Source: Mobiluncus porci
GTDB lineage: Bacteria > Actinomycetota > Actinomycetes > Actinomycetales > Actinomycetaceae
Reading direction: 5' to 3'
DNA length: 41,067 nt
Assembly: GCF_009695935.1 (NCBI RefSeq)
Contig: NZ_VUMY01000020.1
Coordinates: 1-41,067, forward strand
How positions within the stretch are numbered: position 1 is the stretch's first letter; each line of letters starts with the position of its first letter. The position numbers and the translations under genes are program-made. The notes under the pieces were generated by a model. The model made no database searches, was not told the origin of the DNA, and saw only the letters and a list, made by a program, of their open reading frames with translations. Below, in pieces: positions 15,182 to 24,110 of the stretch.

Positions 15182-16603
15182 ATGGAATACGAACACGTTG
15201 CGGCCCTGCGAAAGGTGCATCCTGCCTGGAAGTTGTTGCGCGCCGATAATGCTGCGCTGATTCTGTGCTTTCTCGGTGAAGTATTTGCCGATGGTAATCG
15301 CGGTTCCGTGCCCGCACCTGAGCTCGAGGCTGCCCTTGATGAATTCCTCTACCAGATTAACGACCCCCAAAATCCCGATTATCCCAAGAGCGCTAAGGAC
15401 TACCTAGCGGATTGGGCGGACGGGAGTGCAGGTTTTCTGCGCCGATTCTATCCTCTGGAGGACGAAGTGCTGCATTATGAAGTGACACCGGCCTTCGAAA
15501 AGGCCTATTCCTGGGTGAGGAGTCTGGGGAAAAGAGAATTCGTGGGGACTCAATCTCGGTTGGAAACGGTAGTGGAGATGCTGCGTTCCATCGTTCGCGG
15601 GACTGAAACCAGCCCAGAGAAGCGTCTCGAGGATCTGAAAGCCCAAAGAGAAGCCATCAATGCTCAGATTGCTGCAGTGGAAGCCGGAGAACTCGAGTTT
15701 ATGGATGAAACGAAAATTCGGGAACTCTATCAACAAATCGGTATTACCGCGCGGGAGCTACTTTCCGATTTCCGCCAAGTTGAAGAAAACTTTCGGGAAC
15801 AATATCGGACGAACCGCGAACATATCGTGAGTTCGGTTGGAAAATCTCAAAAAGAAGTTCTTGATGACCTCGTCAGGTCTCGAAGTGAAATCAATCAAAC
15901 AGACGAGGGGAAAAGCTTCGGCGCGTTCTGGAAGTTCTCGCTTTCAGCCAGCAGCCAAGAAGAGCTAAGGGATTTACTTGCGAAAGTGTCCGCGTTGTCT
16001 GCGGTGGACACGGATCGGAGACTGCTCGCGATTCCCAATGATTGGGCGGAGGCTGCCGACCGGACCCAACGTGCGGTGCGGAAGATGTCCGAGCAGTTGC
16101 GGCGCTTCCTTGATGACTGGCTGCGTTTCAAAAATCGACGCGTGCTGGATTTAGCGAATTCGATAACGGCTAACGCCTTGAAAATGCGGGACAATCCGCC
16201 CGAAATCGGTATGTACATAGACATTCCCGGAATCGCCATCTCGTTACCTTTTGAACGCCCGCTGTACCAGAAACCAGCCCAGACTTCGGTTGATTCTCAG
16301 GGCATCACTGAAGGGGAGCTGCCCGATGACGAAGCGCTTTTCAACCAAATGTTTGTCGACCAGATGCGTCTGCTGGATAATCTCCGTCAAGTCATCCCGC
16401 CACGGGCTAGCGCCGAACTGGAAGATATCTTAGAGGTATATCCCATTGAACAGGGTGTCGAGGAAGTTTTGGGTTATATGACCCTGGATGATGATGCCCT
16501 GGAGATCGAAATTGAAGCGGAAGAGACCCGGATTCAGGTAAAAACGAACGAAGGCGACTTGAAAACTCTGAAAATGCCGAAAGTGAAGGTAACACGGAAA
16601 TGA
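15182..16603 (+). CDS. jetA: Wadjet type I subunit JetA (DUF3375, kleisin-like)
   Basis: JetA is the kleisin-like bridge of the Wadjet SMC complex, which finds and destroys small circular DNA such as plasmids. The 473-residue protein opens AALRKVHPAWKLLRADNAALIL and continues through FLRRFYPLEDEVLHYEVTP, the recognisable DUF3375 start. A long helical middle (about 150-240) contains coiled-coil heptads, and the acidic C-terminus fits a winged-helix SMC-contact region. The gene begins the jetABCD operon and overlaps jetB as ATGA. The family assignment rests on the N-terminal pattern plus the unmistakable neighbours. Confidence 0.9.
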   Translation: MEYEHVAALRKVHPAWKLLRADNAALILCFLGEVFADGNRGSVPAPELEAALDEFLYQINDPQNPDYPKSAKDYLADWADGSAGFLRRFYPLEDEVLHYEVTPAFEKAYSWVRSLGKREFVGTQSRLETVVEMLRSIVRGTETSPEKRLEDLKAQREAINAQIAAVEAGELEFMDETKIRELYQQIGITARELLSDFRQVEENFREQYRTNREHIVSSVGKSQKEVLDDLVRSRSEINQTDEGKSFGAFWKFSLSASSQEELRDLLAKVSALSAVDTDRRLLAIPNDWAEAADRTQRAVRKMSEQLRRFLDDWLRFKNRRVLDLANSITANALKMRDNPPEIGMYIDIPGIAISLPFERPLYQKPAQTSVDSQGITEGELPDDEALFNQMFVDQMRLLDNLRQVIPPRASAELEDILEVYPIEQGVEEVLGYMTLDDDALEIEIEAEETRIQVKTNEGDLKTLKMPKVKVTRK

Positions 16604-17223
16604 GCGAAACCGTCGATATTGGAGCCACCATCATTAGCCTCATGAGGGGTGTTATCTATCGAGAAGATGATGAAGATATCTGGCTGAATCTTCACGAAAA
16701 ACGCGGCGCCATCATGGATCATTTCGCCACCATCGGGGTGGAAGTAGTGGTGGATGACGCCGAAGGATACGCCTATCTGCGGGCCCACGAGCCAGCCGAA
16801 GGAGAAACCGTACTGCCCCGATTGGTAAGGCGCCGTCCCCTCTCGCGAAATTTGAGCCTTCTGCTGGTCTTGTTACGCAAAAGGCTCATGGAGTTCGAGA
16901 CCACGGACGAGGGGCGTCTGGTGCTTTCGACCGAGGAGATTCAACAACTGTATTCAGTGTTTTTCCCGAATACATCCAACGAGGCAAAAGAAGCGGATAG
17001 AGTAAAACGTCTGATTCGGGATGCGGCCGAGCTCAGATTTTTGAAGCAGCTTAGCTCCAACCCGAATTCGTGGGAAGTGCGTCGCATCATCAAGGCTTAT
17101 GTGGATGCTGAAACAATGCAAGATTTTGCGGCACGGCTGGAGGAATACGCTCAAACCTATCAGGAAGCCAGTCCCGCCAGTGACTCCATAGAAAGCGCCG
17201 GAACGGAGGAAGAAAATGAGTGA
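16600..17223 (+). CDS. jetB: Wadjet type I subunit JetB (DUF4194, KITE-like)
   Basis: JetB is the KITE subunit, equivalent to MukE/MksE, which dimerises and binds the kleisin. The 207-residue protein has VISLMRGVIYREDD-like DUF4194 features (IISLMRGVIYREDDEDIW), a winged-helix region with VVVDDAEGYAYLR, then RRRPLSRNLSLLLVLLRKRL, the family signature. The C-terminal acidic tail is short. Its ATG overlaps the jetA stop by four bases and its end overlaps jetC by eight, so the three products are probably made in a coupled ratio. Confidence 0.9.
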   Translation: MSETVDIGATIISLMRGVIYREDDEDIWLNLHEKRGAIMDHFATIGVEVVVDDAEGYAYLRAHEPAEGETVLPRLVRRRPLSRNLSLLLVLLRKRLMEFETTDEGRLVLSTEEIQQLYSVFFPNTSNEAKEADRVKRLIRDAAELRFLKQLSSNPNSWEVRRIIKAYVDAETMQDFAARLEEYAQTYQEASPASDSIESAGTEEENE

Positions 17224-20200
17224 TGCCTTGTTTTCCATGCTGGAGGTCAGCCCCGCGCAAGCTCCGGGGTACCGGCTAAATCGTTTTGAAGTCTACAACT
17301 GGGGAACTTTCAACGGTGCGGTATATGAATTTACTCCGGGCGGTGAGACTGCCCTTTTAACCGGAGATATCGGGTCGGGAAAATCCACTCTTATCGACGG
17401 CATCACCACTCTCCTTTTCCCAGCGAATCGGATTTCCTATAACCGTGCCGCCGGCGCAGATAGAGACGAGAGATCCTTGCGAAGCTACGTACAAGGAACC
17501 TATAAATCGGAACGTTCCGAGAATGCTTCCCGCAGCCGGAAACGGGGGCTACGGGAAGGCTCCCAATACTATTCGGTTCTACTTGCGGTTTTCACAAATG
17601 AGTCTTTAGGCGAAGTGGTGAGCCTCGCCGGCGTGTTCCAACAACGCCAAGATACCGGTCAGCCCTACCGTTTCTATGTCACTTCTAAAGCTGACCTGCG
17701 GATTAAACGCGACTTCCAAGATTTCGGAAATGACCTCAACAATCTACGAAAACGGCTGCGGGAACATGACTGCGAAATTCACGATGAGTTCACAAAATAC
17801 GAAACCACCATGCGCCGGCTGCTCGGAATCCATTCGAAACAGGCTCTGGAGCTCTTCCACCAAACAGTTTCTATGAAAACCGTAGGGGATTTGAATGAGT
17901 TTGTGCGCGAACATATGCTCGAACCCAGCAAGGTGGAGGAAAAAATTCGTCCGGTAGTAGCCCACTTTGAGGATCTTAACATTGCCTATGAGAATGTGGT
18001 GCGGGCTCGCGAACAGTTGGAAGCCCTGGAGCCTATTGCTGTTGTCAGCGCGAAATATGACAAGACCCTACAGGCGCGGGACTCTTTGGAAAAGTTGAGC
18101 GAGGCGCTGGGAGTATATTTTATTGACTTACGGTTGACACTTCTGGACTCAGAGCTACGTGAATTGGCTCTGGAGCAGGCTAAACAGGAGGGTCGCCGCG
18201 ACGAGTTGGATCGAAAATTAGAACAGCTCTCTTCCCTTGGTGACCAGTTGCACAAGGATTTGGACAGCGCCGGCGGTGGACGCTTGAGCGACCTGGAAGC
18301 ATTGGAGGCTTCCGCCCGTAAAGAAGAATCCCTGCGGTCAAAGGCTTATGCTTCATTTTCTGGCCTCTTGGAACAGCTTCAGGAAACTCCAGTCAAAAAT
18401 AGTCGGGACTTTTCGCTATTCTTGCAAGCCCTGCCCAGCAAACACCAAGAGCTCTGGGCACAAAAAGAGGAAAAAAGCCACTTGGGGAATGCTGCCGGTG
18501 TGGAGGAAAATCGAGCCCTGGAGAAGGTGAAGCAACTTGAGGCGGAAATCGCGGATTTGTCCTCCCGTACTTCAAACCTGCCAAGCGCTCAGATCCAGAT
18601 TCGAGCGCGACTGTGTGACGCCCTGGGGCTTAGTCAAGAAGAATTACCCTTCGCGGGAGAACTGATTGATGTCAAAGCGGAGTTTGCGCCGTGGCGCGGA
18701 GCTGCGGAAAGAGTGCTGCGGCCTTTTGCGCTGTCGCTTTTAGTTCCCACAGAGTTCTATCCGCAAGTATCACAGTGGGTAAACGAAAACCACCTGGAGT
18801 TCGTGGACTCGAAGCAGAGAACCCGTGGAGCGAGGCTGGTCTATGAGAAGATTTCCTCCCGCCAAGTCCCCCTGCAAAGCTTAGAATCAGACAGTTTGTC
18901 GGTGGTTTTCGAGGTGAAAGAAGGGCCCTTCGAATCATATTTGCGCAATGCTCTGGCACACCGAGCTGACTATCACATGGCACAAAATCTAGACGAATTC
19001 CGTAATCCGGAGATTTCCAGAGCAGTGACCAAAGAAGGTCAGGTACGCGCTAACAATCGCCACGAAAAGGATGACCGGATTGCCGTTGATGACCCCAGAC
19101 AGTGGGTTTTGGGATGGGTAAACACCCGCAAAGTTGCCGCCTTGGAAGCGGATTTGGTGGCAGCCAAAGCACAACTGGAAAAAGCCAAAGAAAAGGCGAA
19201 ACAAGCCACCGACGTGTCAAACGAGATTGACGCGAGGCTGCAACTGTGGGCCAAGATTGAGCAGTTTCAAGAATGGGAACAGCTCGACTATGAGTCATCG
19301 CGTCAACGTGCCGAAGAGTACGTCGCCGAGCAGGAACAGATTCGCAGGGGTTCCACGTCTTTGAGAGATATCCAAGCGAGGATTGATGCTAATAAGGCCG
19401 CACGTAAAACCTTGAGTACCGAACGGGATGAAGTAATTGGGAAACTCACCACAGTCGAAAACCAGATTAACCAGGCACACGTTCAAGAGAACCAGGACCG
19501 TAGAGAGCTGGAACAGTTTGGAGAATTGTTAGATGGATTCCGGGAACAGGCCAATCGGCTCAATGAAATTCTAGGTAGTGAAAAACCAACCGCCTCCGGT
19601 GGAATTGAGAAGTCACGACGCCAAACCACTGAGCGCATTTCTAGAGACATCGATGCCTGTAACCGCGAAATGAATAGTTACACCAATGCGCTGGGGAAAT
19701 ATATGCAAGAGATGCGTTCGCGCTGGCCAGAGGCGACTCAGGATATGGATACCACGGTTGAATCCCGCGGAGAATACCTCGGTTTCCGTGACCAGTTATT
19801 GAGCGACGGACTGCCTCGGTTTGAAAAAGAGTTCCAAGAACAGCTTCACACCAAATCCATTCAAGAACTGGCCAATTTGAACGGTTGGCTAAATCGCCAG
19901 TCGGAGTCAATCGGGGATCGTATAGACAAGATTAACGAGGCTCTCCGGGCGGTTCCATACAATCCCAACCGCTATCTGCGACTGGAAAAGGAACGTTCTA
20001 CTAATCCAGATATTTCAGATTTTAGGGCCTCTTTACGTAATTTGACTGATGATGCGCTTGCTGGAGATACCAATAATGGCGCCTATTCTGAACAGCGCTA
20101 TCTGGAAGTGAAAGCCATTATCGACCGTTTCAAGGGGCGCGAGGGACACAGCGAGAAGGATAAAGCCTGGACTGCTAGAGTCACCGATGTCCGTAACTGG

Positions 20201-20647
20201 TTTGTTTTTTCCGCTTCAGAACGATGGACTGAGACTGACGAGGAGTTTGAACATTTCAGTGACTCCGATGGCAAGTCAGGTGGCCAAAAAGAGAAACTCG
20301 CCTACACGATTTTGGCTGCTTCCCTGGCCTACCAGTTCGGATTGGAGTGGGGCGCCAAGACCTCCAAGGCGTTCCAGTTCGTTTTGATTGATGAAGCCTT
20401 CGGGAGAGGCTCGGATTCTTCGGCCCGCTACGCTTTGGAATTATTTCAAAAACTCGGATTGCAGCTCTTGATAGCGACCCCGTTGACGAAAGTGCATGTG
20501 ATTGAGCCCTTTGTGAAAGCTATCGGATTTGTGGATAATCCGGAGGGCTCCAACTCCAGATTACATACTTTGACTCAGGAAGAATATCGGCAGCGATCTC
20601 AGGCTCGGTCACAAGCCACGACTGTATCCCCGGGAGGTAGCGAATGA
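17216..20647 (+). CDS. jetC: Wadjet type I subunit JetC (SMC-like ATPase)
   Basis: JetC is the SMC/MukB-like motor that extrudes DNA loops. The 1143-residue protein has the Walker A motif LLTGDIGSGKSTLIDG (K56) in the N-terminal head half, a coiled coil from about 250 to 430, a hinge-like globular part around 450-640, and a returning coiled coil to about 960. The C-terminal head half has the signature KSGGQKEKLA (S1021) and Walker B FVLIDEAFGRG (D1059, E1060). Head elements at both ends with a central hinge are the SMC plan. It overlaps jetB by eight bases and jetD by four. All catalytic motifs are intact, so the ATPase should be active. Confidence 0.95.
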   Translation: MSDALFSMLEVSPAQAPGYRLNRFEVYNWGTFNGAVYEFTPGGETALLTGDIGSGKSTLIDGITTLLFPANRISYNRAAGADRDERSLRSYVQGTYKSERSENASRSRKRGLREGSQYYSVLLAVFTNESLGEVVSLAGVFQQRQDTGQPYRFYVTSKADLRIKRDFQDFGNDLNNLRKRLREHDCEIHDEFTKYETTMRRLLGIHSKQALELFHQTVSMKTVGDLNEFVREHMLEPSKVEEKIRPVVAHFEDLNIAYENVVRAREQLEALEPIAVVSAKYDKTLQARDSLEKLSEALGVYFIDLRLTLLDSELRELALEQAKQEGRRDELDRKLEQLSSLGDQLHKDLDSAGGGRLSDLEALEASARKEESLRSKAYASFSGLLEQLQETPVKNSRDFSLFLQALPSKHQELWAQKEEKSHLGNAAGVEENRALEKVKQLEAEIADLSSRTSNLPSAQIQIRARLCDALGLSQEELPFAGELIDVKAEFAPWRGAAERVLRPFALSLLVPTEFYPQVSQWVNENHLEFVDSKQRTRGARLVYEKISSRQVPLQSLESDSLSVVFEVKEGPFESYLRNALAHRADYHMAQNLDEFRNPEISRAVTKEGQVRANNRHEKDDRIAVDDPRQWVLGWVNTRKVAALEADLVAAKAQLEKAKEKAKQATDVSNEIDARLQLWAKIEQFQEWEQLDYESSRQRAEEYVAEQEQIRRGSTSLRDIQARIDANKAARKTLSTERDEVIGKLTTVENQINQAHVQENQDRRELEQFGELLDGFREQANRLNEILGSEKPTASGGIEKSRRQTTERISRDIDACNREMNSYTNALGKYMQEMRSRWPEATQDMDTTVESRGEYLGFRDQLLSDGLPRFEKEFQEQLHTKSIQELANLNGWLNRQSESIGDRIDKINEALRAVPYNPNRYLRLEKERSTNPDISDFRASLRNLTDDALAGDTNNGAYSEQRYLEVKAIIDRFKGREGHSEKDKAWTARVTDVRNWFVFSASERWTETDEEFEHFSDSDGKSGGQKEKLAYTILAASLAYQFGLEWGAKTSKAFQFVLIDEAFGRGSDSSARYALELFQKLGLQLLIATPLTKVHVIEPFVKAIGFVDNPEGSNSRLHTLTQEEYRQRSQARSQATTVSPGGSE

Positions 20648-21789
20648 GTCCGCTAACTTCCAAAGATATCGCCAAAAAGTTACTCCGCCATTGGAATAAC
20701 GGAGAGCTGCTATCGCGGTGGGCTCAAAGCGAGGATTTTCCAGTTTTTTCTCTCGGACTCCAACCCCCTAAACCTCGCGAAATTTCACGCGATTTCACCG
20801 CCGCACAGTCCTGGGTATCCGAGCTGCGGGAATCCAGCAAGGGCCGTTACCAGCTGGAATATGCCCATATCGGGGGAAGACTCATTGGTGAGAACGAGAT
20901 TCCCGTTCGGGCCATCGTCAGTTCCTGGGACGAGGCGTGGAAACTATTAGGGGTACAGTCGCAAGTGGCGGATTTTTCCCACATTTTGGAGGAGTCGCAA
21001 ACCTGCCTAGCCGCGAGGCAATGGGCCGTGAGACATCCGCTAAGAGCCTTGGCTATTAAGGAAGACTTCCCCACATTGGTGCGAGCCTACCAGTGGCTAG
21101 ACGCCGCACGCGACTCCGGTCGCTATTTGCGAGAAATCGCGGCTCCCGGTTTGGACACTAAATTTGTCGAAAACCACCGGGGAATTCTGGCACAAATGCT
21201 TGCTGTCAGCCGCGCTCCCGGGAAATTCGAGACTGATCTGGGTCTGGCGATTCCTCCTTCTCTGATTCGAATTCGCGGGGTAATTCCACTAGCGGGTGCA
21301 GCAAAAGCCGGCGAGGTAGCGCTTCGAGAAGAAGACTGGAGACACTGGGAGGTTCCTTCCTGGGTTACGCAGGCTTTGGTAGTGGAAAACCTCGCCACCT
21401 ATTTGAGTGTTCCCCTACCTGAAAACGCGATAGCGATTTGGGGAAAAGGTTTCGCCGTAAATAAACTCAGTGGCTTCCCTTGGCTCTCTGAGCTCCAACT
21501 TTGGTACTGGGGTGACCTGGACGGGGCCGGTTTCGAAATTTTGCACCGCTTACGCATTCATTTCCCCACCGTTCGTTCCGTCTTGATGGATGAGGAAACT
21601 CTGCTGGCACACCGAGAGAAATGGGTTAGAGAAACCAAGCCGCCGTCTGGAAAAAATTTGGGTCAGCTCACGGCGAGAGAAGCGGAGGTTTATCGGGCTT
21701 TGGTGGAGGATCGTTTTGGGGAAAAGGTTCGTCTGGAACAAGAGCGCCTGAACTGGGAGTGGGCGTTGGATCATTTGCCTTGGAAGTAG
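20644..21789 (+). CDS. jetD: Wadjet type I subunit JetD (Toprim nuclease, DUF3322/DUF2220)
   Basis: JetD is the nuclease that cuts circular DNA after JetABC has extruded it. The 381-residue protein has an N-terminal DUF3322 region (to about 190) and a C-terminal Toprim-like DUF2220 domain. Catalytic residues are visible: E248 in ALVVENLATYL and the D291-x-D293 pair in YWGDLDGAGFEIL, the Toprim E and DxD motifs. The ATG overlaps the jetC stop as ATGA. The last 19 bases overlap the convergent sseB gene, which shows the operon lies directly against core chromosome. With four intact subunits the system is predicted functional. Confidence 0.93.
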   Translation: MSPLTSKDIAKKLLRHWNNGELLSRWAQSEDFPVFSLGLQPPKPREISRDFTAAQSWVSELRESSKGRYQLEYAHIGGRLIGENEIPVRAIVSSWDEAWKLLGVQSQVADFSHILEESQTCLAARQWAVRHPLRALAIKEDFPTLVRAYQWLDAARDSGRYLREIAAPGLDTKFVENHRGILAQMLAVSRAPGKFETDLGLAIPPSLIRIRGVIPLAGAAKAGEVALREEDWRHWEVPSWVTQALVVENLATYLSVPLPENAIAIWGKGFAVNKLSGFPWLSELQLWYWGDLDGAGFEILHRLRIHFPTVRSVLMDEETLLAHREKWVRETKPPSGKNLGQLTAREAEVYRALVEDRFGEKVRLEQERLNWEWALDHLPWK

Positions 21790-22634
21790 GAATCCCCCGC
21801 AGCGCGTTGCTCCTTTCTAGACTTCAGCGGGGTGAGAGAAAAATACGCCACCCGAGCCACGAGCTTGTCATCGCGGGAGAGCGCCTTGTTGAAACGGCTC
21901 AGCGCCGTGCGGGCCGCGGTCGAACCCGGCGGGACTCGCAGTTTCAAGTTCAGGCCTCCCGCTGGATAGGCCTCTACGGCCTCGATCTCACAGCCGGTAT
22001 GCGCCGCGGCGCGCTCTAAGAGGCCCGGAATTTCCGGGTCATCCCAAGGCGCGAGCCACTCGTCCCCGCTGGCTAGGGCCGTCAGAGCCGCTCGTCCCAA
22101 AAGAATTCCCTTGCAGCAGCCCAGCGGATTGGCCAAAAACGCTGCTTTAGCCAGCGTGGAATTGCCGAAATTTGTTTGTGGATCCAGCCACAAGACTCCG
22201 CCTTGAGTTAGCACCGCCAAAGCCACACGTGGCGGATTCATTAGCACAGGTCGATCAAATTCGCTCCCGTACTCCTGCAGAGATGCTGCCGAAGAATAGA
22301 CCCCTACCGCAGCGCCGAAAGGAGAGAAGAGAACCGGAAAGCTCTGCGAAGCACAGTTTTGTCCGCTACCGTATTCTTGAGCTAACGCGGATAGAATCTC
22401 CTCAGTGCTGTCACCGGGCAGTTCACCGACAAAACGGCTATAGGTCGAAAACTGCGCTGGCGAGGGTAGTGGCACGGGCGCGGGCACGACCAAGCGCTCT
22501 GTGGCTAACGCCCGGCACAAAGCCACCTGCGCCCCGCCAGCATCTCCCGCATCCGCCAGTTCCAAAGCACGAGCCGTCTGGGGCAGCAACTCACCGGTGT
22601 CCCCGGCGTAGCGGCTTTGTGGGATTTGTTTCAC
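21771..22634 (-). CDS. SseB-family protein at the end of the his cluster
   Basis: A 287-residue protein with the SseB N-terminal pattern around PVLFSPFGAAVGVYSS and the later block VLWLDPQTNFGNSTL. SseB-family proteins are common next to hisA in Actinobacteria, but their biochemical role is unknown. The start is GTG 22634 with AAGGAG nearby. It lies 47 bases after hisA and probably belongs to the same transcript. Its 3' end overlaps jetD. No membrane segment or signal peptide is visible. Confidence 0.75.
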   Translation of the reverse strand: MKQIPQSRYAGDTGELLPQTARALELADAGDAGGAQVALCRALATERLVVPAPVPLPSPAQFSTYSRFVGELPGDSTEEILSALAQEYGSGQNCASQSFPVLFSPFGAAVGVYSSAASLQEYGSEFDRPVLMNPPRVALAVLTQGGVLWLDPQTNFGNSTLAKAAFLANPLGCCKGILLGRAALTALASGDEWLAPWDDPEIPGLLERAAAHTGCEIEAVEAYPAGGLNLKLRVPPGSTAARTALSRFNKALSRDDKLVARVAYFSLTPLKSRKEQRAAGDSYFQGK

Positions 22635-22681
22635 TCGTGTTTTCTCCTTCGCGCAGGCTCTATCTCATAGTATTTTCGCCA

Positions 22682-23416
22682 CTAGCCCAGGGTTTTCAGG
22701 GCTTGCTCCACGGTAAATCGGCCCTCGTAAATCGCTTTGCCGACAATGACACCTTCGAGGTTTGGGCGTTGCGCCGCTACGTCACGCAGGGCTTCGAGGT
22801 CTCCGAGCGTTGATACTCCCCCGCTGGCGACGACTTTCGCCGGTGTCGCTTCGCAAACCCGGGCGAGCAAATCCAGGTTCGGCCCGGTCAAGGTCCCGTC
22901 TTTAGACACATCTGTCACCACGTAGCGCGAACACCCGTCGCTATCGAGTCGCGTGAGAATCTCGGTCAACAAGGGGCCCTCGGCTACCCAGCCACGCCCA
23001 TAGACCCGAGCCCCGCGAACATCGAGACCGACCGCGATTTTTTCACCAAAGCGCGCAATGGTCCCAGCGCACCATTCGGGATTTTCAATCGCGGCGGTCC
23101 CGAGGTTGACCCTGGCTGCTCCCGCGTCGAGCATCCGCCCTAGGGACTCCCCGTCGCGCAAACCCCCACTGACCTCTACTTTCAACTCAGGATTCGCCTG
23201 AACCAAGGAGGCCACCAAATCCGCATTTGACCCGCGCCCAAAAGCCGCGTCCAGATCCACCAGGTGAAGCCACTCGGCTCCGGCCTCCACAAATTCGCGG
23301 GCAACCTCCGCGGGCTCACCGTAGGTTTTCTCCGTACCGGCCTTCCCTTCAGTCAATCGCGTAGCCTTCCCGTTCACGAGGTCGATGGCAGGCAAAAGTG
23401 TCAATTTCTCATTCAC
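22682..23416 (-). CDS. hisA: HisA/PriA phosphoribosyl isomerase
   Basis: This TIM-barrel enzyme isomerises ProFAR to PRFAR in histidine synthesis; the actinobacterial PriA form also performs the TrpF step. The 244-residue protein has the general base in LLPAIDLVNGKATRL, the second Asp in VVTDVSKDGTLTGPN, and the PriA-type stretch HLVDLDAAFGRGSN and GRGW. The KAGTEKTYGEP loop also resembles PriA. Whether a separate trpF exists cannot be seen here. The start is GTG 23416, with a TTG five codons in as alternative. Confidence 0.95.
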   Translation of the reverse strand: MNEKLTLLPAIDLVNGKATRLTEGKAGTEKTYGEPAEVAREFVEAGAEWLHLVDLDAAFGRGSNADLVASLVQANPELKVEVSGGLRDGESLGRMLDAGAARVNLGTAAIENPEWCAGTIARFGEKIAVGLDVRGARVYGRGWVAEGPLLTEILTRLDSDGCSRYVVTDVSKDGTLTGPNLDLLARVCEATPAKVVASGGVSTLGDLEALRDVAAQRPNLEGVIVGKAIYEGRFTVEQALKTLG

Positions 23417-23465
23417 CAGCCCAGTTTACCGTCTAGCTGGATGGCTGTGCCAAGATCCCCCGCGT

Positions 23466-24110
23466 CTACAGGGTAGCGAGCCAGTTAGTGAACAGCTTCG
23501 ACCCCGCTTCTCCGGACTTTTCCGGATGAAACTGGGTCGCCGTAAGCGGGCCGTTTTCGACCGCCGCTACGAAATCCGCCCCGTAGTGGGCCCAGCTCAT
23601 CAAAGGCGCGCGAAAAAGTTTACTCTCCCCCAGGTCCGCAGCCGGATCGGTTAAACACCCGTAAGAATGCACAAAATAAAACCGTTCCCCGTCCAAGCCC
23701 TCCAAAAGCCTTGACCCGGAAGCCGCATGCACGCGCGACCAGCCCATATGAGGCAGCCGCGAAGCGGGTAAGGAGGTCACTGTCCCCGGCCACTGGCCCA
23801 GTCCAGTTGTGACAACCCCGTTTTCATCTCCAGACTCAAACATGACCTGCAGCCCGACGCAAATCCCGAGAACCGCACGTCCTCCGGCGAGACGCCGCTC
23901 AATCATGGCTCCAGCGCGTTTAGCCAGCAAAGCCTCCATAACTGCCGCGAAAGCTCCGACTCCGGGAACCACGAGCCCGTCCGCGGCCGCGACCTGTGCG
24001 GGATCGTCCGACAAAGAAACACTGGCTCCGGCGCGTTCCAAGGCATGTGCGGCGGAGTTCACATTGCCAGAACCATAATCGAGGATGACAATTTTCGGCG
24101 CCACGGTCAT
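23466..24110 (-). CDS. hisH: Imidazole glycerol phosphate synthase glutaminase subunit
   Basis: HisH releases ammonia from glutamine and passes it to HisF, which makes IGP and AICAR. The 214-residue protein has the nucleophile Cys in LGICVGLQVMFESG, the catalytic His/Glu in FHPEKSG, and the N-terminal IVILDYGSGNVNS. ATG 24110 overlaps the stop of the upstream unknown gene by four bases, while longer in-frame openings upstream carry no homology. hisF is not in this window's his cluster and must lie elsewhere. Confidence 0.96.
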   Translation of the reverse strand: MTVAPKIVILDYGSGNVNSAAHALERAGASVSLSDDPAQVAAADGLVVPGVGAFAAVMEALLAKRAGAMIERRLAGGRAVLGICVGLQVMFESGDENGVVTTGLGQWPGTVTSLPASRLPHMGWSRVHAASGSRLLEGLDGERFYFVHSYGCLTDPAADLGESKLFRAPLMSWAHYGADFVAAVENGPLTATQFHPEKSGEAGSKLFTNWLATL

